Below, one piece after another: positions 45,453 through 54,402 of a stretch of DNA of 64,000 nucleotides. Position 1 is the stretch's first letter. Every line of letters begins with the position of its first letter. The DNA comes from Microbacterium foliorum (GTDB lineage Bacteria; Actinomycetota; Actinomycetes; Actinomycetales; Microbacteriaceae), in assembly GCF_006385575.1 (NCBI RefSeq), contig NZ_CP041040.1, forward strand, positions 868,001 through 932,000. The letters are read 5' to 3'. The notes under the pieces were generated by a model. The model was not told the origin of the DNA, ran no database searches, and saw only the letters and a list, made by a program, of their open reading frames with translations. The translations under genes were made by a program, and so were the position numbers.

Positions 45453-46532
45453 TCAGGGCAGGCGGAAAGGCGCGGCCGCGAGAGCGGAGGGATCGAGTGC
45501 CAGGTCTGCAAGCGTCGCACCCACGCCCGGTGCGAACTTGAACCCGTGCCCCGAGAAGCCCGCGCCCACCACGATCCGTCCCCGCCGGTCGAGCACGAAG
45601 GCACTGTCGTCCGTCGAGGTGTAGGTGCAGCTGATCGGCACCGCGGATGCCGGATCGAGACCGGGCAGCCATTCGCGCACGTAGTCCGCGAGAGCGTGCG
45701 CGTGCGTGACGGCGTGCGGACGGGCGTCCGGATCGACGACATCGCCCGCCCGATGGAACCCGACCTTGACGCCTTCGCCCGGTGTCGGCATGCCGTACAC
45801 CGTGGCGGGATAGCGGTCGGTGTCGACGTAGTGGTTGAAGGACGGCCAGGTCGATCCGGCCTGGGGCATGAAGTGCGCGGGGAACTCCTCGGTGACCTCC
45901 AGACGAGGCAGGCGGATGCCCGGCAGCATCCGCTCGGTCCAGGCACCGACCGTGACGACGGCGACGTCCGCCCGCACCCGACCCTCGGCCAGCACGATGT
46001 CGACGCCCTCGTCGGTCTCCTCGATGCGCGCCACGGGGGTCTCCCAGCGCACCTCGCCTCCCGCCGCGACGATGCGGCGCTCGAGCTCGCCCAGTGCGGC
46101 GGACGCCCGGGCGACGCCCGCGTCGCGGGAGAACAGCACGTCATCGCCGAAGCGCATGCCCGACCAGCGCGATGATGCCTCGCCGGCCGTCAGGATCTCG
46201 GCGTGGATGCCGCGCTCGATCAGGCGCTGCTCGATCGCCATGAGGTCGACATCGCCGTACGTGAGCAGGCCGTGCAGGCGCAGCAGCGGCTCGCCGTCGG
46301 CCTGCCCGAGGGCATCCCACCCCTCGCGCGCGCGCACGAGCAGGTCGAGGTAGTGCTCTTCGTCGTAGGCGTTGTTGAAGTTGCGCGTCGCGCCGTGCGA
46401 TGCGCCCTGGTGGTGTCCACGGGCGAAACGCTCGAAGACGACCGGCTTCAGCCCCCGCCGCGTGAGTTCCCACGCGGTCGCGAGGCCCATCACGCCTCCG
46501 CCGATGACGGCGACCTCCATCGCCTCCGACAT
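45453..46532 (-). CDS. FAD-dependent amine oxidase, sarcosine/N-methyltryptophan oxidase type
   Basis: 359 residues. EVAVIGGGVMGLATAWELTRRG is the FAD-binding Rossmann motif (GxGxxG near residues 11-16; cited in part), FERFARGHHQGASHGATRNF matches the covalent/flavin-contact loop of the MSOX/MTOX family, and GFSGHGFKFAPGVGATLADL is the C-terminal flavin contact. Substrates in the family are N-methyl or small secondary amino acids; which one is unknown. GGGAGG lies 4 bases before ATG 46532. The gene ends one base from the stop of the convergent ABC-F gene. Confidence 0.88.
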   Translation of the reverse strand: MSEAMEVAVIGGGVMGLATAWELTRRGLKPVVFERFARGHHQGASHGATRNFNNAYDEEHYLDLLVRAREGWDALGQADGEPLLRLHGLLTYGDVDLMAIEQRLIERGIHAEILTAGEASSRWSGMRFGDDVLFSRDAGVARASAALGELERRIVAAGGEVRWETPVARIEETDEGVDIVLAEGRVRADVAVVTVGAWTERMLPGIRLPRLEVTEEFPAHFMPQAGSTWPSFNHYVDTDRYPATVYGMPTPGEGVKVGFHRAGDVVDPDARPHAVTHAHALADYVREWLPGLDPASAVPISCTYTSTDDSAFVLDRRGRIVVGAGFSGHGFKFAPGVGATLADLALDPSALAAAPFRLP

Positions 46533-46590
46533 ATTGCCTCCCGAGCTCCTTCTCAGTCTCCCAGCCGTCGGCGTCATCGCGTGCGCCCGG

Positions 46591-46603
46591 TAGTCTGGGG
46601 TGG
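46591..46603 (+). promoter_or_regulatory. Leaderless -10 box of guaB3
   Basis: TAGTCT (46591-46596) ends six bases before GTG 46603. Two overlapping in-frame GTGs exist (46600 and 46603); the spacing rule seen elsewhere in the window picks the second. Confidence 0.6.
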
Positions 46604-47724
46604 TGACCATGGAGATCGAGCTCGGCCGAGGCAAGCGTGCGCGTCGCGCGTACACGTTCGATGACATCGCGGTGGTGCCTTCGAGGCGCACCCGCAACCC
46701 GGAGGATGTGTCGACGGCCTGGACCATCGACGCCTTCGGCTTCGGCATCCCGGTGCTCGGCGCCCCGATGGACTCCGTCGTGAGCCCTCAGACGGCGATC
46801 ATGCTCGGACAGCTCGGCGGACTCGGCGTCCTCGACCTCGAGGGCCTCTGGACCCGCTACGAGAACCCGGAGCCGCTTCTGGCCGAGATCGCCGCGCTCG
46901 ACGAGGGTGAGGCCACTGCGCGCATGCAGCAGCTCTACTCCGAGCCGATCAAGCCGGCGCTCATCACGCAGCGCCTCGCCGAGATCCGCGAGGCAGGCGT
47001 GACCGTCGCCGGATCCCTGACCCCGCAGCGCACGCAGGAGTTCTACGACACCGTCGCCGCGGCAGGCGTCGACCTGTTCGTCATCCGCGGCACCACGGTG
47101 TCGGCCGAGCACGTCTCGAGCGTCGACGAACCGCTCAACCTCAAGAAGTTCATCTACGACCTCGACGTCCCCGTCATCGTCGGCGGAGCCGCCACCTACA
47201 CCGCGGCACTGCACCTGATGCGCACGGGGGCGGCCGGCGTCCTCGTCGGATTCGGCGGGGGAGCGGCATCGACCACCCGCGCCACTCTCGGCATCCATGC
47301 TCCGATGGCCACGGCCGTCTCGGACGTCGCCGCCGCCCGTCGTGATTACCTCGACGAGTCGGGCGGACGCTACGTGCACGTGATCGCAGACGGCGGCGTC
47401 GGAACGTCGGGCGACATCGTCAAGGCGCTCGCGATGGGGGCAGATGCGGTCATGCTCGGCGTCGCGCTCGCCCGCGCCACGGACGCACCCGGTCGCGGCT
47501 TCCACTGGGGTCCCGAAGCGCACCACCCGAAGCTCCCCCGCGGCCGCCGCGTCGAGGTCGGCGGCATCGGCACGCTCGAGGAGATCCTCTACGGTCCTGC
47601 CCCCGTCGCCGACGGCACGTCGAACCTGATCGGGGCGCTCCGCAAGTCGATGGCCACCACCGGATACTCCGACCTCAAGGAGTTCCAGCGGGTCGAGGTC
47701 GTCCTCGCGCCCTACGAGGCCTGA
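46603..47724 (+). CDS. guaB3: GuaB3-type IMP dehydrogenase family protein
   Basis: 373 residues, shorter than GuaB because the CBS pair is missing. TFDDIAVVPSRRTRNPEDVS opens the barrel, PVLGAPMDSVVSPQTAIM is typical of the GuaB3 group, and GFGGGAASTTRATLGI replaces the GPGSICTTR catalytic loop of true IMP dehydrogenases, with no Cys at that point. GuaB3 proteins have long been annotated as IMP dehydrogenases; a GMP reductase activity has been reported for a cyanobacterial member. Located 9 kb from guaB and followed by a SURF1-like gene. Confidence 0.92.
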   Translation: MTMEIELGRGKRARRAYTFDDIAVVPSRRTRNPEDVSTAWTIDAFGFGIPVLGAPMDSVVSPQTAIMLGQLGGLGVLDLEGLWTRYENPEPLLAEIAALDEGEATARMQQLYSEPIKPALITQRLAEIREAGVTVAGSLTPQRTQEFYDTVAAAGVDLFVIRGTTVSAEHVSSVDEPLNLKKFIYDLDVPVIVGGAATYTAALHLMRTGAAGVLVGFGGGAASTTRATLGIHAPMATAVSDVAAARRDYLDESGGRYVHVIADGGVGTSGDIVKALAMGADAVMLGVALARATDAPGRGFHWGPEAHHPKLPRGRRVEVGGIGTLEEILYGPAPVADGTSNLIGALRKSMATTGYSDLKEFQRVEVVLAPYEA

Positions 47725-47739
47725 GGCACGCACGACGCT

Positions 47740-48540
47740 GTGACTTCTGCTGCTCTGTTCCCGCCCACGCTTCGCGAGGTCATGCTCCGGGGACGCTGGA
47801 TCGGGATGCTCGTGCTGTGCCTGGTGGTCGCCGGTGTGTTCGCGTGGCTCGGCCAATGGCAGCTCGAGCGTGCGATAGAGACGGATCCACCTCCTGCCGG
47901 CGCGACCGAGCAGGTGCGCCCGTTGGCCGACGTCGTCGAGCCGGGGCAGTATCTGCCCGAACCGCTCGTCGGGCAGAAGGTCGAGACGACGGGGACCTGG
48001 ATCCCCGATGACTTCCTCATCGTGGCGAGCCGCTTCAACGACGACGTCGAAGGCTACTGGGTGACCGGTCAGCTGCGGGTCGCTGAGCGCACGTCGATCG
48101 CGGTGGCCATCGGCTGGACGGCCGACCGTGCGGTCGCCGATGCGGCGGTTGCGGAGCTGAACGAGGGCGACGCGGAGGTGTCGATCGTCGGGCGGGTCAT
48201 TTCGGACGAGGGGCCCTCCCTGCCGCCGAAGGACGATCCGCAGCGCATGGACCGGATGTCGACAGCCGCGCTCCTGAGCCACTGGCATGACATCGACGAC
48301 CTCGATGTCTATCGGCCGTACCTGGCCTCGGTCACCGCGACCGCAGGTCTCACCGACATCTCTTCGCCCGCGCCCGACGAGCAGTCGCCGGTGAACTGGC
48401 TCAACATCTTCTATGCCGCCGAGTGGGCGATCTTCGCCGGGTTCGCCTTCTATCTCTGGTACCGACTCGCGAAGGACCAGTGGGAGCGAGAGGTCGAGGA
48501 GTTCGAAGACGCCGTGGCCACAGCCGGCGATCCCGCCTGA
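47740..48540 (+). CDS. SURF1-family cytochrome oxidase assembly protein
   Basis: 266 residues with the SURF1 layout: one N-terminal helix (about 20-40, GMLVLCLVVAGVFAWLGQWQ with its LGxWQ motif), a large outside domain (GYWVTGQLRV, RVISDEGP), a conserved NWLNIFYAAEW near the second helix (about 225-245), and a short charged tail. SURF1/Shy1 proteins help insert heme a into cytochrome c oxidase. GTG 47740 lies 15 bases after guaB3 and has no clear ribosome site. Confidence 0.88.
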   Translation: MTSAALFPPTLREVMLRGRWIGMLVLCLVVAGVFAWLGQWQLERAIETDPPPAGATEQVRPLADVVEPGQYLPEPLVGQKVETTGTWIPDDFLIVASRFNDDVEGYWVTGQLRVAERTSIAVAIGWTADRAVADAAVAELNEGDAEVSIVGRVISDEGPSLPPKDDPQRMDRMSTAALLSHWHDIDDLDVYRPYLASVTATAGLTDISSPAPDEQSPVNWLNIFYAAEWAIFAGFAFYLWYRLAKDQWEREVEEFEDAVATAGDPA

Positions 48541-48662
48541 CTCGACCCGCATTCGCGCGGAGGCCTGCGCGCATCTGAGCGCTTGCTCGCACGATGTTCC
48601 ACCTTCGTCAGGGGCGCCTTCGGACGTTCGGTGAGGGCTTGGTTACCAATCGGAAAACTCCG

Positions 48663-48691
48663 TTGAGGTTGTCCGAGGGCCTCCGTATGCT
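48663..48691 (+). promoter_or_regulatory. Promoter of the secreted nuclease gene
   Basis: TTGAGG (48663-48668) and TATGCT (48686-48691) are separated by 17 bases, giving a leader of about 80 bases. The rest of the 236-base intergenic region (48541-48776) holds no clear hairpin or operator. Confidence 0.6.
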
Positions 48692-48776
48692 CGCTCACAT
48701 GTGCGTCAGCTGAGAGCTCGCACAGCCGCGGTTTCACGAGATCCGTCGCCAGACCACACCCGAGGAGACAACACAG

Positions 48777-51700
48777 ATGATGTCCGCTCCCGACGCCGCG
48801 AACCGCCAGGTTCCCGGGTCAGATCGCAGAAGTCGGGGGCGTCTCGGCGTTCTCGCCGCCACCTGCGTCGCCGCACTGGGCGCCAGCGCCCTGATCGTCG
48901 CGCCAGCCTCCGCAGATGTCTCGGGAACCGGGGTGGTGATCAACGAGGCGTACCTCTCCGGAGGCAGCGCCGGTGCCGCGTTCACGAACAAGTTCGTCGA
49001 GCTCTACAACCCCACGGCGGCACCCGTCACCCTCGACGGGCTCTCACTGCAGTACCGATCCGCGACGGGCACCGCAGCCTCCAACGGCGTCGCACCGCTG
49101 ACCGGCGTCATCCCCGCGGGCGGCCACTATCTCGTTCAGGCAGGCAGCAACGGAGCCAACGGCGCCGCACTGCCCACGGCCGACGCCGTGAGCACCCTCA
49201 ACCCCAGCGGCACGAACGGCACACTCGCACTCGTCGAGGGCACGGCGGCGATCACGCTGACCCCCGGCTCGGTCACAGGTGTCGACGGTGTCATCGACGT
49301 GCTCGGCTACGGCACCTCGAACACGTTCGAGACCGCCGCGGCGACGCCGCCCGCAGGGAACACCGACGTCAAGTCGCTCAACCGCACCGGCGGCAAGGAC
49401 ACCGACGACAACAAGGCCGACTTCAGCCTGTCGCCGACCATCACGCCGCAGAACGCCGGCACCGTTCCCGATCCGGACCCGGACCCAGAGCCCGAGCCCG
49501 AGCCGACCGAGGTGTCCATCGCCGAGGTGCAGGGCACGACGGACGTCTCGCCGCTGAACGGCCAGACCGTCACGGTCGAGGGCGTCGTCACGGCCGACTA
49601 CCGGACCGGCGGCTACAAGGGCATCGTCATCCAGACCGAGGGCTCCGGCGGGTCGAACGACGCGACGCCGGGAGCATCAGACGGTGTCTTCGTCTTCCTG
49701 AACGCGCTCGCTCCCACGCTCGCGATCGGAGACCTCGTCTCGATCACCGGCTCGGTCAGCGAGTACTTCGGCCAGACCCAGCTCAACCCGGCGTCGCTGA
49801 ACGGCATCTCCGTGGTGCAGGCAGGCGTGGGCGTTCCTGAGGTCACGCCTCTTCCTGACGCCGCAGTCGGCGTCGACCGCGAGCAGTACGAGAACATGTA
49901 CGTGGCTCCCGCGGGCACATACCGCCTCGCGTCCAGCCACCAGCTCTTCAACTTCGGAACGCTCTGGTTGAACGCCGGCGCCGACCTGAACGTCAAGAGC
50001 ACCGAGACCACGCGTCCGGGCGCCGAGGCCTCGGCGATCGCGGCGGCCAACCGGGCCAACCGCATCCTGCTCGATGACGGATGGTCGATCCAGGTCTCGA
50101 ACAGCGGCCACCCGAACGACCAGCCGTACTTCACCAAGGACCTCATCGTCCGCAACGGCGACACCGTCGACTTCAGCGACAGCGGATACGTGCTCCAGTA
50201 CGGCTTCGACGACTGGCGTCTGCAGCCGGTCGTGCCGATCGACAGCACCTCGTCCGCCGAGCTGAAGGTGGGATTCGAGGCGACGAACCCTCGCGCTGAC
50301 TCGGCTCCGGCGGTGGGCGGCGATGTGCAGGTGGCATCGTTCAACGTCTTCAACTACTTCACGACGCTGAAGAGCGAGAACTCGAACGCCCGGGGCGCGG
50401 CGAACGCGGCCCAGTTCGAGATCCAGAAGTCGAAGATCGTCGCGGCGATCAACGGACTGGACGCTGAGATCGTGTCGCTGATGGAGATCGAGAACTCGAT
50501 CAAGCTGGGCGGCACCCTCGATGAGGCGCTCGCCGACCTGGTCGACGGACTCAACGACGCGCTCGGCAGCGAGGAGTGGGACTACGTCCGCACCCCCGAC
50601 GAGCTGAACGACTCGGCGACGACCGACTTCATCACCAACGCGATCATCTACAAGAAGGATGCCGTCGGCACCGTCGGTGAGAGCCTCACGGTCACGGATG
50701 AGACGGTGTGGAACAACGCGCGCGAGCCGATCGCGCAGGCGTTCGACATCGACGGGCGCGTCGTCACCGTGGTGGCGAACCACTTCAAGTCGAAGTCGGC
50801 GCCCGAGGGCGGCGGCACCGAGCCGGCTGACGGTCAGGGCTTCTTCAACGCCGATCGTGTGAAGCAGGCCAACTCGCTCAAGAGCTTCACCGAGGAGATC
50901 GAAGAGGTCACGGGGAGCAGCGACATCCTGCTCATCGGCGACTTCAACGCCTACGCGAAGGAAGACCCGATCGAGGTCTTCACGAGTGAGGGGTGGAGCG
51001 ACGTCGCAGGCGAGAAGGCGCCGGGCCAGCACACGTACACGTTCGACGGCGAGCTCGGCTCGCTCGATCACGTGCTCGCGTCACCGTCGCTGGCCGAGTC
51101 GATCACGGGCGCAGGCGTGTGGAGCATCAACTCTCCGGAGTGGAGCGATCGCGGATACGCGTTCGGCGCCACCGAGGCGGGCACGCCGTTCCGCTCCAGC
51201 GACCACGACCCGATCGTCGTCGGAGTCTCTTCTGAGATCCCGCCGGTGAGCATCGACGTCGTCACGATGAACGATTTCCACGGGCGCATCGAAGCCGACG
51301 GGGCTGCCGCGGGCGCGGCGGTCGTCGCGGGAGCGGTGCAGCAGTTCCGCTCGGAGAACCCGAACACGATCTTCGCCGGCGTCGGCGACCTGATCGGGGC
51401 CTCGACGTTCACCTCGTTCATCAACGACGACAACCCCACGATCGACGCGCTCAACGCGGCCGGTCTCGACGTCAGCGCTGCGGGCAACCATGAGTTCGAC
51501 CAGGGCTGGGAAGACCTGCGAGACCGCGTGCAGGACCGCGCGGACTGGGAGTACATCTCGTCGAACGTGTTCGTCACCGAGACCGGCGAGCCCGCGCTCG
51601 CACCGGCATGGGTGAAGGAACTCGACGGCGTGCGCGTCGGTTTCGTCGGCGCAGTCACCGAAGACCTCGACTCGCTCGTGTCCCCTGAGGGCATCGCGGA

Positions 51701-53420
51701 TCTCGAGGTGCGCAGCATCGTCGATTCGGTGAACGCCGTGGCCGACGACCTCCGCGACGGAGACGCAGCCAACGGAGAGGCGGATGTCGTCATCCTCCTC
51801 GTCCACGAGGGCGCTTCCAGTGCCGAGCTGTCGAGCATCACTCCGGACTCGCCTCTGGGCGAGATCGTCTACGGGGTCGATGAAGACGTCGACGCGATCG
51901 TGTCGGCTCACACTCACCTCGCGTACAACCACGTCATCGACGGCCGCCCGGTCATCTCGGCAGGGCAGTACGGCGAGAACCTCGGTCTCATGAACCTCCA
52001 GGTCGACCCGAAGACGAAGGACCTGATCTCGATCACCAACGAGATCAAGCCCCTCACCTCCGGCGGAACCGCCCTGTACCCGGCGGTTCCCGAGGTCGCC
52101 GACATCGTCGCGAAGGCGAAGGCCGAGGCAGACGTGCTCGGCGCGGTCAAGGTCGGAGACATCACCGCCGACTTCAACCGCGCTCGCCAGGCGAACGGCT
52201 CGGAGAACCGCGGTGGCGAGTCCACCATCGGCAACTTCGTCGCCGACGTGCAGAAGTGGTCGACCGGTGCCGACATCGCGCTGATAAACCCGGGCGGCAT
52301 CCGTGCCAACCTGACATACGCCTCGTCGAACGCGAACGACCCGAACGGCAACGTCACCTACCGCGAGGCGGCGACGGTGCAGCCGTTCGCCAACACGCTG
52401 GTGACGCTGTCGCTCACAGGCGCGCAGCTCAAGGGAGTGCTCGAGGAACAGTGGCAGCCGGCCGGTTCGGCGCGACCGTTCCTCAAGCTCGGCGTCTCGG
52501 AAGGGCTCGTCTACACCTACGACCCCGCCGCGGCTCAGGGTTCGAGGATCACCTCGATCACGCTCGACGGCACGCAAATCGACCCGACGGCGAACTACAC
52601 GGTCGCAGCGAACTCGTTCCTGGCAGCGGGTGGAGACAACTTCTTCACCTTCCGCGAGGGGGCGGGCAAGCGCGACACCGGCAAGATCGATCTGCAGTCG
52701 ATGGTCGACTGGTTCGACGCGAACCAGACGGCCACTCCCGACCTCGCGCAGCGCGCGGTGGGTGTCTCGGTCAGCGCCCCGGATGCCGACGGCTACAGCG
52801 CCGGTGACCAGGTGACCGTCGCGCTTTCGTCGCTGGCGTTCAGCGCGGGGGAGCAGGCGCCGGGTGAGGTGACGCTGTCGCTCGGCGGCACGCAGCTCGC
52901 CGCCGGTGCAGTCGACCCGACGATCGTCGACGCGACCGATGAGGGCGGGCGCTCGTCGCTCGGCTTCACGGTTCCGTCGGGCGTCTTCGGAGAGCAGGTG
53001 CTCACCGTCGCCGTCGCCGGGACGGGCACGACCGTGCAGGTGCCGTTCACGATCGCGGGTGAGGAACCGGCCGAGTTCGCCGGCTCGATCGACCTCGGCT
53101 CGTCGAAGGTGGCCGCGGGCAAGAAGCTCACGGTCACGGGCGAGGGCTACCTGCCGGATGAGACCGTGACCGTCGAGCTGCGACCGAAGAAGGGATCGGC
53201 CGTCGAGGTCGGCACCGTCCAGGTCAAGACCGACGGCACCTTCTCGACCTCGGTGACGGTGCCGAAGAGCACTCAGCCCGGTAAGTATACGGTCGCGGTG
53301 TCGCAGGCAGACGGAGACGAGGCGACCGCCACGGTCACCGTCAACCGCGCAGGCGGCATCGGCGGGATCATCGGCGGCATCATCGACTGGCTGTGGGATC
53401 TCCTCAACGGTTGGTTCTGA
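48777..53420 (+). CDS. Secreted multidomain nuclease / 5'-nucleotidase (NucH-UshA type)
   Basis: 1547 residues. Signal peptide 1-46 (cleavage after SASA-type APASA). Then a lamin-tail domain (about 50-165), an Asp/Pro/Glu linker (about 230-245), an OB-like domain (about 245-400), an endonuclease/exonuclease/phosphatase domain (about 515-820, start VASFNVFNYF, with LIGDFNAY and SDHDPIVV), a metallophosphatase domain (about 824-1085; MNDFHGRIEAD, GNHEFDQG, VSAHTHLAY), a 5'-nucleotidase C-terminal domain (about 1130-1320; GGIRANL), and Ig-like repeats to 1530. It should cut DNA or RNA outside the cell and strip phosphate from nucleotides. The C-terminus is a hydrophobic Gly/Ile/Trp tail without LPxTG. 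The plan resembles B. subtilis YhcR. Confidence 0.92.
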   Translation: MMSAPDAANRQVPGSDRRSRGRLGVLAATCVAALGASALIVAPASADVSGTGVVINEAYLSGGSAGAAFTNKFVELYNPTAAPVTLDGLSLQYRSATGTAASNGVAPLTGVIPAGGHYLVQAGSNGANGAALPTADAVSTLNPSGTNGTLALVEGTAAITLTPGSVTGVDGVIDVLGYGTSNTFETAAATPPAGNTDVKSLNRTGGKDTDDNKADFSLSPTITPQNAGTVPDPDPDPEPEPEPTEVSIAEVQGTTDVSPLNGQTVTVEGVVTADYRTGGYKGIVIQTEGSGGSNDATPGASDGVFVFLNALAPTLAIGDLVSITGSVSEYFGQTQLNPASLNGISVVQAGVGVPEVTPLPDAAVGVDREQYENMYVAPAGTYRLASSHQLFNFGTLWLNAGADLNVKSTETTRPGAEASAIAAANRANRILLDDGWSIQVSNSGHPNDQPYFTKDLIVRNGDTVDFSDSGYVLQYGFDDWRLQPVVPIDSTSSAELKVGFEATNPRADSAPAVGGDVQVASFNVFNYFTTLKSENSNARGAANAAQFEIQKSKIVAAINGLDAEIVSLMEIENSIKLGGTLDEALADLVDGLNDALGSEEWDYVRTPDELNDSATTDFITNAIIYKKDAVGTVGESLTVTDETVWNNAREPIAQAFDIDGRVVTVVANHFKSKSAPEGGGTEPADGQGFFNADRVKQANSLKSFTEEIEEVTGSSDILLIGDFNAYAKEDPIEVFTSEGWSDVAGEKAPGQHTYTFDGELGSLDHVLASPSLAESITGAGVWSINSPEWSDRGYAFGATEAGTPFRSSDHDPIVVGVSSEIPPVSIDVVTMNDFHGRIEADGAAAGAAVVAGAVQQFRSENPNTIFAGVGDLIGASTFTSFINDDNPTIDALNAAGLDVSAAGNHEFDQGWEDLRDRVQDRADWEYISSNVFVTETGEPALAPAWVKELDGVRVGFVGAVTEDLDSLVSPEGIADLEVRSIVDSVNAVADDLRDGDAANGEADVVILLVHEGASSAELSSITPDSPLGEIVYGVDEDVDAIVSAHTHLAYNHVIDGRPVISAGQYGENLGLMNLQVDPKTKDLISITNEIKPLTSGGTALYPAVPEVADIVAKAKAEADVLGAVKVGDITADFNRARQANGSENRGGESTIGNFVADVQKWSTGADIALINPGGIRANLTYASSNANDPNGNVTYREAATVQPFANTLVTLSLTGAQLKGVLEEQWQPAGSARPFLKLGVSEGLVYTYDPAAAQGSRITSITLDGTQIDPTANYTVAANSFLAAGGDNFFTFREGAGKRDTGKIDLQSMVDWFDANQTATPDLAQRAVGVSVSAPDADGYSAGDQVTVALSSLAFSAGEQAPGEVTLSLGGTQLAAGAVDPTIVDATDEGGRSSLGFTVPSGVFGEQVLTVAVAGTGTTVQVPFTIAGEEPAEFAGSIDLGSSKVAAGKKLTVTGEGYLPDETVTVELRPKKGSAVEVGTVQVKTDGTFSTSVTVPKSTQPGKYTVAVSQADGDEATATVTVNRAGGIGGIIGGIIDWLWDLLNGWF

Positions 53421-53435
53421 TCTGATGCAATGACG

Positions 53436-53467
53436 AGCGGGCCGGGGGAGGGATCCCCCGGCCCGCT
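53436..53467 (+). terminator. Terminator of the nuclease gene
   Basis: Perfect 14-bp stem AGCGGGCCGGGGGA (53436-53449), loop GGGA, complement 53454-53467, ending in TTCG. It starts 15 bases after the stop. Confidence 0.87.
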
Positions 53468-53518
53468 TCGTCGTCCGGAGCCTTCGTGCACGCACCGAAG
53501 GAATAACCACATCGCTAC

Positions 53519-53565
53519 TTGTTTTTAGTTTGTTTTCTGTTGTATCGTGTGGGAAAGTTTCCCAC
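53519..53565 (+). promoter_or_regulatory. Promoter and palindromic operator of the fructose operon
   Basis: TTGTTT (53519-53524) and TATCGT (53543-53548) lie 18 bases apart in an unusually T-rich patch. Directly after the -10 is the 17-base palindrome GTGGGAAA-G-TTTCCCAC (53549-53565), covering the expected transcription start. The first gene downstream is a DeoR-family regulator, so this is its likely autoregulatory site. Confidence 0.65.
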
Positions 53566-53589
53566 CCGCAACGGAGCAACGGAGCAGCG

Positions 53590-54402
53590 ATGTACGCGAT
53601 GGAGCGACAGCAGGGCATCGAACGGATCCTGGCCGACGACGGACGAGTCTCGGTCGTAGACCTGGCGCACCGCTTCGACGTGACGACGGAGACGATCCGC
53701 CGCGACCTCGCAGCGCTCGAGGAGACGGGTTCGCTCGTCCGCGTGCACGGGGGAGCAGTCGCGAAAGACGACAGCACGAATGAGTCCTCGGTTCTCGAGC
53801 GCATCCAGCAGCACGGCCCCGCGAAGCGGGCCATCGCCGACCGCGCTCTGGCGGCGCTGGGCCCTGAGTTCCACGGCTCCGTGTTCATCGACGCGGGCAC
53901 GACCGCTGCGGCCGTGGCCGAGGGGCTGTCCGCTCGCGCCGCCACCGCGCCGCAGGGATACCCTTCTACGAACGGCTCGCGTGCACGCGTCGAGGCTGTG
54001 ACGCACTCCCTGACGATCGCTCCGGTGCTCGCGGTCGCGCAGGACATCTCGCTCACCGTCATCGGCGGCCGGATCCGCGGAGTCACGGCCGCGGCGGTCG
54101 GCGCCGAGACGGTCGCGGTGATCGGTCGTCTGCGACCTGATGTCGCATTCATCGGGACCAACGGAATCTCCGCCGGTTTCGGTCTCAGCACTCCGGATCC
54201 TGAAGAGGCGTCCGTCAAGGCCGCCATCGTCCGCGCGGCACGTCGGGTGATCGTGGTGGCGGACTCGAGCAAGCACGACAGGGAGCTGCTCGTCTCGTTC
54301 GCGTCTCTGAGTGACATCGACGTGCTCGTGACGGATGCGGAGCCGCCGGCAGACCTCGCGACAGCGCTCGCCGACGCGGACGTCGAGGTGTGGATCGCAT
54401 GA
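53590..54402 (+). CDS. DeoR-family regulator of the fructose operon
   Basis: 270 residues. Residues 1-55 are the DeoR winged helix (MERQQGIERILADDGRVSV, VTTETIRRDLAALEETGSLVR; each below 22 residues and cited in part). The rest is the sugar-phosphate-sensing DeoRC domain: GSVFIDAGTTAAAVAEGL, VTHSLTIAPVLA, IGTNGISAGFGLSTPDPEEA and VVADSSKHDRELLVSFASL. In fructose operons the inducer is usually fructose-1-phosphate. It overlaps fruK by ATGA. ATG 53590 has GGAG five bases upstream; a palindrome at 53549 is the probable operator. Confidence 0.88.
   Translation: MYAMERQQGIERILADDGRVSVVDLAHRFDVTTETIRRDLAALEETGSLVRVHGGAVAKDDSTNESSVLERIQQHGPAKRAIADRALAALGPEFHGSVFIDAGTTAAAVAEGLSARAATAPQGYPSTNGSRARVEAVTHSLTIAPVLAVAQDISLTVIGGRIRGVTAAAVGAETVAVIGRLRPDVAFIGTNGISAGFGLSTPDPEEASVKAAIVRAARRVIVVADSSKHDRELLVSFASLSDIDVLVTDAEPPADLATALADADVEVWIA

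Noticed and set aside
48600..48662. A Pho-box-like pair of GTT-containing repeats before the secreted nuclease
   Set aside because: GTTCGGTGAGG and GTTACCAATCG share too few positions for a PhoP direct repeat; the idea rested mainly on the gene's function.
51081..54317. Very long open frame on the minus strand opposite the nuclease gene, and similar ones at 13387-16359 and 46141-48552
   Set aside because: They mirror strong plus-strand genes with clear domains; in DNA this GC-rich the antisense frames stay open by codon bias. Their translations are Arg/Asp/Val-rich without recognisable motifs.
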